From Rhodosorus marinus (taxonomy: Eukaryota > Rhodophyta > Stylonematophyceae > Stylonematales > Stylonemataceae), in the NCBI GenBank assembly GCA_029953675.1, contig JAMWBK010000003.1:2170001-2234000 (forward strand): a DNA stretch of 64,000 nt, written 5' to 3'. Positions 23,232-34,757 of this stretch are shown here, in pieces. The position numbers were made by a program, and so were the translations under genes. The notes under the pieces were generated by a model. The model saw nothing but the letters and a program-made list of their open reading frames with translations, had not been told where the DNA came from and did no database searches. Numbering within the stretch: the stretch's first letter is position 1; each line of letters begins with the position of its first letter.

Positions 23232-24067
23232 TTACGATGCATCCGCTTGGCGCACGGCAATTTTTCTCCCTAGATCATAGTTTCCGTCCAGATCTTGGAT
23301 TGCTGCTCGACCTTCTCCCTCATCGGCCATCTCAACGAATCCGAAACCACGGGACCTGCTTGTGTTTCTATCGTATATTACTCTAGCGGATGTCACCTAT
23401 AGAGAATAACAGAGTGAGCTTCAAAATCTGCTGCGAAGGTGTGGAAGGCAATTACTTTCTCTGAAGGAAGAGTTGCGCGGAAGCAAGCGGGTTACGCACG
23501 TCTCCGTATCGATCAAACATCGCCCTAAGATCCTCATCACCGATTCGCGCCGGAAGGTTTCCAACCCATATTCGGATAGCCCTTCGATAGTTTCCAATGA
23601 CTTGGGCAGCTTGCTCGTTACCAGTTTTCTTCTGAACCAAGAGCTCAGTGGCTTTCTGAATCTTCCCTTCAAAAAGCACATCAACGTCCACAAAATCGGC
23701 AGTCCTGTGGGAACAGAGAAGCGGCTTCTCGACCGTGAGCAACCAGATCACTCAGCAGGACGATCCGTTCCACAAGTCCAGAGAAACATAAAAGGTTATA
23801 TTGGACAGTAGAGTACCATTTTCTACCACATTCAGGACACCGAACATCGGCAACTTCATCAGCACCGAAGATCGAGAATTCCACGACAACATCAGATCCG
23901 CACCTGCGGCAATTTACAAACCCAGTGCCAGAACCTGGCACGTTCATGGACAGTCTAGATCTCAGATTCTTTGTATAGCACGTCTTTTGATATCTCTTCT
24001 GAAGTGGATGATAACTTGCACGACTTCCAACCAGAACGATTGGGCTCGTCCCAACGAAACATGATCC
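23232..24067 (-). CDS. plastid-leader zinc-ribbon + RRM RNA-binding protein
   Basis: Three exons: 24067-23817, 23704-23500, 23396-23232; 206 aa. The N-terminus MGSCFVGTSPIVLVGSR is an F-type plastid leader, Arg/Lys-rich up to about residue 42. Next comes a four-Cys zinc-ribbon-like module: NCRRCGS, 17 residues, then RCPECGRKW. The C-terminal half is a single RRM with RNP2 IWVGNL and RNP1 RSRGFGFVEM. Exon 1 ends inside the Trp codon of GRKW; the join gives GRKWTADFVDVDVLFEGK with no frame break. RRM proteins in chloroplasts stabilise or process plastid transcripts, so a plastid RNA role is inferred. I do not recognise this exact domain pair as a named family. Translation could also start 11 codons upstream at 24100. 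Confidence 0.8.
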
Positions 24068-24646
24068 CATTTCTCCAAAACGTCCAGAGCATGAACACAA
24101 GAGAAAACTTGCGTGTTCTCCGATTCTTTTCAGATCATTTCCATCTCTTCACTTCAGAAAACAGAATGTAAATACTCAATACCGAATACGGCTGAAGACT
24201 TCATCTCGGCCCCTCGAACAGTCAAGATACAATCTCCGCGCAACGTCTATACGTTCGTTCACAGCAAAAGAAGTGGTGTAAACCAAAAGCCGGCTTTCCC
24301 AAGGATTGATGGGGACAGCTGGAGACAACAAATATCTCGTCTATCAAGGTCCACTAGTAACCATAGAGACTCTATCCCATCCTTCTGATCTACAACCCAA
24401 GAGTCCGGAGCGGACCCTTCAGCGAATCGTCCGCATCATCACCGTGACCTTTTTGACGAATATGGACACCGCTCTCTCACATAAAATATCGTTTATTCAT
24501 GAATACTTTCTCAATTATTCTTCCAAACAAAACTTGTTGTCAAATGAATAACAAGACTTTATGGATCATAATTCATTTTGAGAAATAAAATACGTGTATC
24601 AATGATAAGAAAAAAAGTAAAACCTACACGTTAACGTAACTAGCAA
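24068..24646. other. spacer, A/T-rich on its right side
   Basis: 24100-24480 has mixed composition with short open frames and no domains. 24540-24646 is strongly A/T-rich, as expected downstream of the small candidate gene on its right. Confidence 0.45.
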
Positions 24647-24888
24647 TTAAAATAATAAATAAATAATAGTTGTACAATATTGTACTAAGAATGTACTATG
24701 AGGTGCGACGGCCGTGTTTGCAATTCCGAAGATCACCATCGCGGTCAGGAGAGCCGGAAAGGCGAGCCGCTGTTGCCAAGTCCAGAGTGCCTCGGGTGAG
24801 AACTAAAACAAACCCTATCGTAACGCTCCGCGAACAGGACGGTGGAAGAGTCCCGATTCACCTCTCTACATGCCTCTGCTTGTGCCAT
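24647..24888 (-). CDS. candidate mini-gene: about 60-aa protein with one membrane segment
   Basis: A possible two-exon gene on the minus strand: exon 1 24888-24862 (MAQAEACRE), a 59-nt intron starting GTGAAT and ending TTTTAG, and exon 2 24802-24647. Exon 2 encodes SPEALWTWQQRL followed by a hydrophobic stretch, LAFPALLTAMVIFGIAN. The frame is continuous in phase 0. The upstream plus-strand sequence (24890-25180) is C/A-rich, like the leaders of the other minus-strand genes here, and the stop falls in A/T-rich DNA. The last 16 or so residues are encoded by that A/T-rich DNA and may be wrong. The shape fits a small single-pass organelle or ER membrane subunit. I do not recognise the family. 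Confidence 0.4.
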
Positions 24889-25576
24889 GATGAGACCATC
24901 CCATCCCACCAGGGGAACCAACATCCAGAGTACCACCAACCAAACTCAGCAGAAACAAAAAAAAATACGACCAAAAATCAGCCACTGAGGACCCCTCCCT
25001 TTCACACACACATGCCTACACAAATAGTCCAGAATCTCAAGCACCTCCTGCGCGTTCACTAAAGCTTCAGCGCTCACACCTACTCATTCCATCCCCTCCA
25101 TCTTCGTCTCTCCAAATCCCCCCACCTCTCACTCTCTCTCCCACTCTCTCTCTCTGGCAAAGCCATTTCCTCATCGACCTCGACCCTCGAAAAGATGAAA
25201 AGATCCCCTACAAAAAAAATTCCTAAACATATATTTTTAGGACAGCTGTCCTAACTTGTAATTTTTTGGCATTTGCAGGTGTTGAATGATAATAAAACTT
25301 GAGACTGCAAATTAGCAGTTTGGGGAAGATGGAGATTTTTTCTTTATGTTCTTGGGGACGTGGATCATGTTCGATGCTGCTGATCATGTGTGGAGTAGTG
25401 TGGAGTAATAGAGTTGAGTATATTAGGAGTCGAGAAGGCGGAATTTATGTGGGGAGGTATTAGATGGAGAGGTGAGAGTCTGTGAGGAGCTGGGGTGAGT
25501 TTTTGATCTGTTTTGGTGTGTGTGTGTGCGTTTTTTGGGGGGAAGGTTTTGTGGTTTGTTTTGGGGGGGTTAAGGG
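24889..25576. other. divergent spacer upstream of the FKBP gene
   Basis: The left part (24890-25180) is C/A/T-rich with TCTC runs at 25130-25155. The middle (25200-25330) is A/T-rich. The right part (25330-25576) is G/T-rich on the plus strand, including a GT run at 25517-25528. This is the mirror-image composition expected of a two-way promoter. Confidence 0.5.
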
Positions 25577-26984
25577 ATGGTGGGCTTTGTTGGCGGGGGT
25601 GGTGGGTTGGTTGGGTTTGAGGATAGGACTGTGGCGGTATGTAGTCGGCGTGGTAGGGTTGTTATGCAGGCGAAGAAGCGGAAACCGGGGAAAGGAGGGA
25701 AGAAGAAAGCCGAACCGGTGGAAAGTAAGGCTGTGCCTGTGAAGGGGGAGGATGCGCCATCTGCGATCGTTGAGGATGAGGTTGAATTGCCGGTTCCTAC
25801 TGAATCTGTAGCTGATAAAAAGAAGACGTCTGCTGCCGAAAAGAAACCTGCGACTAAGAAAGAGAAAGCTGCGACTGCTGCGATCGTTGAGGTGGAGACT
25901 GAAATGCCGGTTGCTGACGTTTTGCCTATTAAGGTATCTGGCGGCGCTGCAGAGGCGAAGGCCGCACCTTCCGAGGTGCTCGATATTGCTTCTAAAGCTG
26001 TAGATGAAGAGGCACCCGTCGTTGCCGAGATCGGCGACCTCTCGGTTCCGATGAAGGAGGAATTCAAGTTGGAGAAGAAAACTGCGGAAGACTTGCTTGC
26101 TGAAGGAATTCAGGACGAAGTTAAGAGTGGGATTCGATTTGCTGACGTGACGAAAGGGATTGTGGACGATGCAGATCCTTTTAAGATCGAAGAGCAGCTG
26201 AGTAAGGAGATTGAGGATGAGCAAGTGGACCAGGAAGGAGAGTTGATCGATATCACAGCTGATGGAAGTGTCATTAAGACTATTCTAGTCCCCGGCAGCG
26301 GAGGCAAGCTGGAACCTGGCTCAAAAGTGAAGGTAAGAATGGGTTCCTGCATGGCTACCGATAGAATTCGCCAGCGTTTAGCTGAACCAGCATCCTCTCA
26401 TCGTGTAGGTTCATTATACTGGGACGTTTCTGGCGGATGGTAAGAAGTTCGACTCAAGCTACGATAGGAATGAACCGTTTGAGTTTGAAATCGGGGCCGG
26501 TAAGGTGATTCGTGGTTGGGATGCAGCCCTTCCAACCATGCGATTAGGAGAAAAATGTACCCTTGAAGTTCAGCCCTCTTACGCATACGGACGTCGCGGA
26601 GTCCCGCCTGTCATTCCACCGAACGCGGCCCTTCAGTTCGAGGTGGAGGTGATTGAAGTCGAGAGGTATCGAGAACCAGAGTCCTTTGCCGAGGACAATC
26701 CCGATGTTGCGAGAACTCCGGACGAGATTTCTATCGCATACGAAGAGAAGCTCAAGAAGAATCAGATGGATAACGAGAAGAAGGGCTTCTTCGATCGTTT
26801 TTATTTCATTTCGCCGTTCCAGAGTCAAACGGGTGAGAGACCTCCATGGTGGCTTAACCCGAATATCACATTCGTAATTGTTTTCGCGGTCGTAGCTTTC
26901 GCGTTCTATCTTGTCTATGCAAACGGTGGAATTCACCAAGGTTACGTCGATGAACCGATCAATGTTAATCCATTCAACAATTAA
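25577..26984 (+). CDS. plastid-leader FKBP-type peptidyl-prolyl isomerase with C-terminal membrane anchor
   Basis: Two exons: 25577-26332 and 26409-26984; 443 aa. Residues 1-30 (MVGFVGGGGGLV through RRGRVVM) form an F-type plastid leader. About 200 residues rich in Lys, Glu, Ala and Val follow, with no fold I recognise and probably disordered. The FKBP domain (about 237-345) keeps VHYTG, FDSS, VIRGWDAALPTMRLGE, PSYAYGRRGVPP and PPNAALQFEVE, so the ligand-pocket aromatics of FKBP12 (Tyr, Phe-Asp, Val-Ile-x-x-Trp, Tyr) are present and activity is likely. A hydrophobic helix near residues 406-424 (ITFVIVFAVVAFAFYLVYA) is followed by about 20 residues. FKBPs fold proline-containing proteins; the leader plus anchor suggest action at a plastid membrane, which is inferred. 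The intron falls just before the VHYTG motif. Confidence 0.88.
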
Positions 26985-29089
26985 AGCTACACAATCGAAA
27001 ATTGAAAACACTGGATCAATAGGCTCGAACTCACAATGGAAAGCGCAGCAGCTCCGTCCTGTACGAACGCTCGTTTTTGCTTTTACTAATGGGGACCGGG
27101 GCTCAGCCAATAACACTCGTGAATCAAAAAAAAAATTCGGTCGCAAGCGACTTTTCTTATGGGACAACACATTGCTGTTCCCCGCTCGCTCCGTCCAGGG
27201 TGGTCGCGCGGTTAAGCGGTAAGGGAGGTCATTTATCCCGTCTGTCGTTGACAGCATGTGATTTTGGCGCCCATCTGTTAGCCAGCTGCCCTGCTGTGCA
27301 AGGAGCGCGGACCCGCAGATACGGGAGCATCCCGAACCTGCTCCACAGCGAACGTAGGCCTATCGTGAGGCAACGCGGTCTTGAAATTGAAAGTGAAAAA
27401 CCCTTGCCCGCGGCGGACTACCAGCATCAAGAGCGCCGTGTTGCCGAGCTCGATGTCACCTGTGAAGACAGCGGTCGAACTACCATAGTATTTCTTTCCA
27501 ATCACCAGGCTGAATTCTATCTGCCCGCGACTGAGGAGGACCGTGGAGCTGCTGGCACTAGGCGACCTCACAAAGAAGCGAAATACACGGGGATTTTGAG
27601 CTTCGGCTTTGGCCCATCGCCTGGTATGCAACGCAAACTGGGTTTTTCGCTTCCTAGATGCCCGTTGCCATCGCGAAGTGTTCCGTGAGCACGCCGACAG
27701 GCTCTCCTCGCAGTTTACCGGTTTGAGTTTCCTGTTGTGGCGTATGAACGCTGGCTCGCAACTTCGGGTCGAGTAGTCTGGTTTTGTTTCACCTCTGGGG
27801 TTTCCATTCAGTCTCCACACACAATTGCATTCCTGGAAAAGCAGTTGAGACAAAAGTCAAAAATCAATCATTATCGACAATACATATATCAACATGTGAA
27901 ATATCCACCCGGCCCTTCGACGAGCTCCAACGCAAGTTTCTTCAAACAGAAAATGGCGTACGGGGGGGTTACAAATAGCTTCTCAGTCAATTAATCGGTC
28001 CTATTGAAATTTGGATATAAAACATACGGATTAAGGGAATCTTAATTGACTGAAACACTTCCTTCGTTTACTGTCTGATTTGGAACGCTCCTCCCCCCCA
28101 CCCTTATCTTTCAAAAACAGTCGAACTTCTACCAAAAAAAGGAAAAAACAACACAAGCCACTCCGGACGTGGCGAAATTTCTCATGGTCCCCTAAGGGGG
28201 ATATACTATGTACTCCAAACACACGAAATAATATCGAATATTTCTTATTTCAAAAAAATCCCATTGATTCAAGGGGGGTAATAGACGACCTATAAACATA
28301 ATGAACTGGAGAAGAAAAAAGGGGCAGGGAAGTTGGAATCTGACAAGAACCCCCTGTTGAAAACTTCAAAATGAAAGTAAAGTATAGATAATTGCTTGTT
28401 TTTAAGGCCTTGTTTCTGATCTACGGTTGAAATAGAAATAGGAGGAGAACGCGGTGGAGGGGGGGGGAAGGCTTTAATGTTGAAGCTTATCATGTGGGAC
28501 AGAGGGTGGCGGTGGGGTTACTGTGGTGATGGTCTTGAGGAAGAAGGTTTGGGGTTTGCGTATTGAGGTTTGTTGGGGCGGGATTTTTGGGTTGGTAGTG
28601 TATATTATTAGGAGGAAGCTTTTCTGGTTTTTTTCTCCTTTCTCTGGGAGTGGACTTTTCTGTTTGGGGGAATCTGTTTATGGGCGATCGAAGGGAGATT
28701 GGTAGCGAACTTGCGGTTTGATTTTGAGGGGCCTGATCGTTTTTTGGGGGGGAGGTGGGTGAGTGGTGTTTCGAGAGAAGGTTTTTTTGGGGGGCCGTGG
28801 GGAAGGTGGGTAGGGTAGGAGAATTTGGCAGTGGAGGGAGGAGGAGAGGACGCGGAAGTTGCTTGGTTCCGCACTGTGTCTTTCTCCTCCGGTGATCGCA
28901 AGTGGATCAACCCCCTCGCCGGGGTTGCTTGAAGATCGTTGTCTGTTTTCGTTTGGATCGCGGCTTGGGTTTTCCCAACTTGGCTGCTGCGAGTTGTCGG
29001 AGCAGATCGGCGGTCCTTTTCGACGTCGAAAGTGGCCTGGAACTTTTTTTTAGGATAGGAAGTGGCCTTCAACAGGTGTTTCGGTCAGG
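26985..29089. other. 2.1-kb spacer with an unexplained GC-rich open block
   Basis: 27050-27800 is more GC-rich than typical spacer and is open in two overlapping frames (plus 27077-27688; minus 27853-27278, 191 codons). Neither translation shows a family I recognise. 27830-28400 is A/T-rich. 28440-28830 is very G/T-rich on the plus strand with several poly-G runs, and it leads into the alpha-COP gene. A 5' UTR exon may lie near 28850-29050. Confidence 0.45.
27278..27853 (-). CDS. unrecognised open frame, possible gene or exon
   Basis: A 191-codon frame in a GC-rich island, with a predicted hydrophilic N-terminal half and a more regular C-terminal half (RGQIEFSLVIGKKYYG and LGNTALLMLVV look folded). 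No splice partners or domain could be assigned. The plus strand is open over the same stretch, so the frame may be chance openness of GC-rich DNA. It is listed only because its length stands out from surrounding spacer. Confidence 0.2.
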   Translation of the reverse strand: MSQLLFQECNCVWRLNGNPRGETKPDYSTRSCEPAFIRHNRKLKPVNCEESLSACSRNTSRWQRASRKRKTQFALHTRRWAKAEAQNPRVFRFFVRSPSASSSTVLLSRGQIEFSLVIGKKYYGSSTAVFTGDIELGNTALLMLVVRRGQGFFTFNFKTALPHDRPTFAVEQVRDAPVSAGPRSLHSRAAG

Positions 29090-32000
29090 ATGTTGACAAA
29101 GTTTGAAACTCAAAGTAACCGTGTGAAGGGTTTGGCTTTCCACCCGAATCGACCTTGGATCTTGGCGTCTCTGCACAATGGATCAATTCAGCTCTGGGAT
29201 TATAGGATGGGCACGTTAATCGATAGATTCGATGAACATGAAGGTAAGCTTGGATACGGTCAGAAGTCTCGTTGGTGATGGATGCTCGATCGCGTTGAAT
29301 AAACCTTATTGTAAAGTGTGAACGATATGCTAAGGTTGTCCTTGCACGTATTGTTTTCTTACAGGCCCCGTACGAGGAGTACATTTTCACCCATCGCAGC
29401 CTCTCTTCGTTTCGGGTGGTGATGACTACAAGATAAAAGTATGGAACTACAAATTAAGGCGTTGTGTATTTACTCTTGGGGGACATCTGGACTACATTCG
29501 GACGGTTTTCTTTCACCATGAAAGCCCGTAAGTTCCATTCCCCTATCGTCTTTCTTGAAAACGCTTTCGCATTTCAGTACTCTTGCGATTTCTTAACGGC
29601 CATACAATCGCGTCAACAGATGGATCGTTTCAGCCTCAGACGATCAAACCGTTCGAGTTTGGAACTGGCAGAACCGTTCATGTCTTTCAATCTTGACAGG
29701 CCACAATCACTATGTGATGTGCGCCCAATTCCACCCACTGGAGGATCTCATCGTATCCGCGTCACTGGATCAGACTATTCGTGTTTGGGATATCTCATCG
29801 CTACGTCAGAGATCCCCTGCCGGAGGTGGTAAGCCGGTTCCCATCTGCATTTGCGTGGCTGACTTTGTCTTTCCCTTTTGGGCGACGTTTCGACGGCGAG
29901 AAGCTCTGAGCACGTTCTTGCTTTCCCTCCGTAGACGCGCCGGGCGATATGCAAATCAGGGGTCTAATCAACCAAGCTCGAGGAAACATCCCGGCCGCGG
30001 TTAACGCGGACATCTTCGGTACCGGAGATGCTGTTGTGAAGTACCTACTAGAGGGGCACTCGCGCGGTGTGAACTGGGTGTCGTTTCACCCTACATTGCC
30101 TCTGATAGTGTCTGGCGCTGATGACCGTCAGGTACGCAAATAGCCGGGAGGAAACCACAATACGAGGTGCAAAGTCTGGCCATGCGATGTACTCATTCGA
30201 GTTCACGGTCGCGATGTTACAGGTGAAACTATGGAGGATTTCAGAGACAAACGCCTGGGAGGTTGACACATTCCGAGGCCACTTGAACAATGTGTCATCC
30301 ACACTCTTCCATCCGAGGCAGGACTTGGTGATTTCCAACGGTGAAGACAAAACCATTAGAGTTTGGGACCAAAATCGCAGAACGTGTCTCCATACGTTTA
30401 GAAAGGAGAGCGACAGGTATGAAGTAATGAGAACCGAAGGGTCCGTCGTTGAGAAGTCAAATATCTTACACAAGCGGATTTGCACCACAGATTTTGGATT
30501 CTTGCGGTTCACCCGACGATCAATCTCATTGCTGCTGGGCATGATACTGGAATGATCGTTTTCAAACTTCAAAGGGAAAGACCACCTTTTGCTGTGAGTG
30601 AAGGAAATCTCTTCTTCGTGAAGGAAAGCTACATTAGGAGTATGAGCTTTGAGACAGCGAGAGATTCCCCGCTTCTCATGATCCAAAGGGTGAGCACGAG
30701 ACCCGCATATTGGAAACCGTACGGGTTGGATCGATAAGACTTCTGAGAGCTTGTTTCTATCCTGTGGTTTGCACTAGAATTCGAGTCAAGGAGTGGGAAG
30801 CGCCTACGGGGGTTCTTTGGGAGATATGTATGGTGGTCAGTCTGATGCGCCACCGGCTCAGACCACTCCCGCTAGGTCCATGAGCTACAACGCTCAGGAG
30901 CATTGCGTTCTGCTGAACCATGTATCGAACGGTGGTACCTACGAACTCTATTTTCTCCCTCGAGGAGCGGGAGGAGTTTCAGGAGACACCCCAGCTGAAC
31001 CAAGAAAGGGTGAAGGCGTTGGCGCGTGCTTCGTCGGAAGGAATCGAATCGCCGTGCTTGATCGCGCGAGGAACAACATTCTGATAAAGGACCTGCACAA
31101 TGAAACCACCAAAAGGGTGAAATGCCTGCTACCTGGAGCGGACTGGCTGTTCCCCGCAGGCGTTGGCTACGTCCTGGTGAAGAACGAGGAGAAGGTTATT
31201 CTACAGGATCTGCAGCAGAAGAAGATCGTCGCAGAGATATCGGCAGTGAACGTGAAGTACGTCGTTTGGAGCGACGATATGAGCAGAGTTGCGTTGCTTG
31301 GAAAGCATATTTTGGTGATCGCAACACGTCGACTTGAACATTTAGCAACGGTCCACGAAACGGTCCGTATCAAGTCCGCGGCGTGGGATGAGTCCGGAGT
31401 AATTGTGTACTCTACCCTCAACCACTTGAAGTATTGTCTTCCAAACGGAGATAACGGAATCATCAATACTCTGAAGGACCCAGTTTATATCACTAGAGTG
31501 CGAGGTCCTGCAGTCTGCTACATTGATCGTAATGCGATTCCGGGCATATTCGCAATCGATCCAACTGAGTATGCCTTCAAGCTCATGCTCCTGAGAAAAC
31601 GTTACGACGACGTCCGGAAGATGATCTCCGAAAATCGCCTCTGTGGGAAAGCAATCATTGCGTACTTACAGCGCAAGGGTTTCCCGGAGGTTGCGCTGCA
31701 TTTTGTTCGGGACGAACGGACTCGATTCAACCTCGCAGTTGACTCAGGAGCGATCGACATTGCACTCGAGGCGGCTCAGGAACTTGATGAACCAGAGATT
31801 TGGTCCACCCTCGCAGGAGCTGCGTTGAAGTTGGGCAACATTGATGTCGTTGAATTGTGCTATCAGCGGACAAAGGACTTGGAACGATTGGCATTCCTTT
31901 ACGTTCTTCTGGGAGACAGAGAGAAGGCGGCAAAGATGGCGAATATCGCGGAATCCCGTCGGAACTTTATGGCCAAGTTTCAGATTTGTATGTACCTCGG

Positions 32001-33573
32001 AGATGTTGAAGGGGCACTCTCAGTTTTGGCGGAATGTGGACAGCTGGCTCTTGCGAGAGTTATGGCGAAAGCTCACGGGCTGACAGATATGATCAAGGAA
32101 TTAGGAGGGGACGAGGACGGTGCCACAACTGTTGCAAAGGGCAAGCTCCTCCCCCGACCGCTGCCCCTTTCTGGCGAACAGAGCTGGCCGACTCTGCCTG
32201 TCACCCGAGGGTTGTTCACGAAGGATCCTCACGCTGAAGACTTTGAAGAGATTACTGGTGACTATTATGAGGATGCAGCGGCTCTTGAAGCTTCAGAGAG
32301 AGAGAGAGAGAGAGGAGGATGGGGTGAGGAGGAGAGGGGCGCGCTTGGCAAGCAGCCTGCAACAACCACAGTTGATCCATTCGCGCAGGAACTAGACCAA
32401 CCGAAGAGCCCAGCGGTAATCACTGGAGGAGATGGATGGGGAGATGATCTGGACGACTTTGATTTCGGCGGGGCCGAGGTTCAGACGCCGGCCCCCGCGC
32501 AGACTGGCGGAGACGATTTCGAGGTGGACGCTGTCGAGCAGGCGGTTCAAATGAAGGACTACTTCGTCCCACCACCGCCTGGCCCCGGCGTTACTGTTCG
32601 ATGGACGAGATCTGCAAAGCTAGTGGGTGATTTGGTTGCTGCGGGTGCCTTTGATGATGCGATGAAATTGCTCTCGAGGCAGATTGGTTGCAAGTCGTTC
32701 TCGGCTTTCGAGGACGTGTTCAGAACCGTCTATCTGGGCTGTCGAGCTTCAGTACCCGGGATAATCAACATGCCTTCTCCCATGGTTCACATGAGCCGTG
32801 GGGTTGATCAGCCCAAAGTTGCTGTCACACTGGAGTCTGTTACAAACCTAGTCCACTCAGCGCGGGACAGCTTCGCGGCGCGAAAGTTCAACGACGCAAA
32901 GACGCTGTTCAGCGCAGTTGCTGCGTCAGTTCCTCTGTTGGTCCTCGGCACGGACAAGGAGGTAAAGGACGCCGTGGACATGTTGAGCTCAAGCAGAGAA
33001 TACCTCCTCGCTCTTGCTTGTGACCGCTGCAGGAACGAAGCCAAGGCTGCGGGGAACACTGTGCGTGAGGTTCAGCTGGCAGCGATGTTCACCCACTGCG
33101 AGCTCCTTCCAGCGCATAAAGTTTTGGCGCTTCGGACTGCAATGAAGATAGCTTTCGACGCGAAGTGCTTTATCTTTGCATCCGGCTTTGCCAGAAGACT
33201 CATTGACGGAAACCCTAACCCACCAGCTCAGGCTTTGAAGATGATTCAGTACTGCGATCAGAACATGACAAACGCGCATGAGGTAATGGACAAGTTCTTT
33301 CACTCATTTTTCGGCTTACACTCCGATAAGGTGCCTTTTGCTTACTCGGTTGACTCTGTGGTCATTGACTGTGAACAGGTGGATTACGACGATAGAAGAG
33401 ACTTCGTGGTAGAAGCATCGCAACTGGTACCGTTGTATGCTGGACAACCGCGGAAGGACTGCTCATATTGTAAAGCCAAGTACCAGCCCGAAAGCGCAGG
33501 ATCGACCTGCGCGCTGTGCGAAATTGGATCTGTGGGCTTCAGCGCTGAGGGCCTTCGGGTGAAAACATCATAG
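29090..33573 (+). CDS. COPA: coatomer subunit alpha (alpha-COP)
   Basis: Seven exons: 29090-29243, 29365-29527, 29620-29828, 29935-30131, 30223-30416, 30491-30689, 30778-33573; 1303 aa. Alpha-COP is the large WD40 subunit of the COPI coat that carries retrograde Golgi-to-ER traffic. It starts with the canonical MLTKFET. WD repeats are obvious ([74 protein letters not shown]). The alpha-solenoid block matches animal alpha-COP closely ([42 protein letters not shown]). The C-terminal domain ends in a Cys-rich part ([11 protein letters not shown]) and LRVKTS. The last exon is 2.8 kb with no intron, in contrast to the five-prime part. An acidic linker near residue 870 carries a Glu-Arg run written by an AG dinucleotide repeat at 32295-32315. 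Confidence 0.97.
32295..32315 (+). repeat. in-frame AG dinucleotide microsatellite inside alpha-COP
   Basis: About ten AG units encode alternating Glu and Arg (SERERERER) in the linker between the solenoid and the C-terminal domain. A slip by other than three units would shift the frame of the remaining 420 codons. Confidence 0.85.
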
Positions 33574-34757
33574 TCAAGATATCACCTGCTTTTTGCTTTT
33601 CGGCCGAAAGAGAAAGAAACAGTAAAGGACTGTCCAACTTGTTTTTGTAAACGCGTTGAATTTCTATGCAGAACTCCCTCGAGGCGACGAGTTACGCTCC
33701 AGGAGTTGTTTCGCTATCTCGCGGCTGCTCCGAACCCTCTCATGACCCATCAACGTCGCATGTCTCCCGGTACGGCATCCGCGGCAGGGGAAGAGGGCGA
33801 ACAGCAGCTCACGTGCAGACCAAAGACTGGAGAGGGGCGCGCGACTGGAGCCGTAGCACGCATAGGTGAGAAATGCTCGATAGGGAAGTGTTCAGCAAAA
33901 GCGAGCGCACCCGATTTTCGTCTCCTGCCAATACAATTGATTGGCTCTGAATCAGATGGATTCCGCTTTTGCTTATCCAACACATTGCGCAAGCAGCCTA
34001 ACTGGACGTATCCGTAACCGAAGCTGGATTAGCACTCACCTATACCCCTAGTTTGAGCTTCTAGAGCTGGTCCTCCCCGGTTACGGTCAACTCAATTGCG
34101 ACCACGCTATCTGCACACGCACAAACCCCTCTTTTTTTCTGACGTGCCAGTTCCAATCAGAATTTCGCAGAGTCCCATCCATCCCATCTCCTGATCATCC
34201 GCTGTTGAGCTATTGAAGCAACCGGTGGGGATGCCAAAGTTGATGAAAACCTTATGAAGAAAGACGTGCTAAAATTTTGTTGCAAATTTGCTGACTGAGG
34301 AGTCCGAGAATCTATTTTCAGACGACGTTTGAACCATCCTGACCAAACCCGACCAAGGACGCCGTGCAACCAGCCGTCGTCCACACCTCGACGACAAGAG
34401 AAAACGATCAGGAAAAGCTGGTGATCCACTGCAAATCGCCAGGAAAGAAAGACTTAGTGTGAAATTACTCAAGAATCCATCTTCAGTCCTCCATGAAGAA
34501 GACCTTTCTGGCCGAACTTGTTCGCCGGTGACGTACACCAACGGTCAATCTCAAATGACAAAAAATGCATTGGAGGACGGAGGCGTAGTAGCTTAGCTCT
34601 GGAAGGAAGGGGAAGAGTGTGGAAAGCTTTGAACCTTTCTTGCATTGTAGCTGAAGGCAGTGCACTATTAGGGCCTTCTTTCTGATGAATTTTGCTTCCT
34701 GAATTGTGAGAGAACAGATTGAAGGACAAGTCTTGGTTCCTTGTGAAAGGTGAGAAG
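33574..34757. other. spacer between alpha-COP and RibF genes
   Basis: The start should hold the alpha-COP 3' UTR. Several 60-150 codon frames occur on both strands (for example minus 34927-34469) but they overlap each other and have no domains. Nothing else is supported. Confidence 0.45.

Noticed and set aside
26544..27257. 237-codon minus-strand frame
   Set aside because: It overlaps the FKBP second exon in antisense and reads as its shadow, with no domain of its own.
27195..27260. A-box-like sequence (GGTCGCGCGGTTAAGCGG) resembling the 5' part of a Leu/Ser tRNA
   Set aside because: No B-box (GGTTCGANNCC-like) follows at the right distance and no cloverleaf can be folded.
30048..30686. 212-codon minus-strand frame
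   Set aside because: Antisense shadow of alpha-COP exons 4 to 6, which match the family residue by residue.
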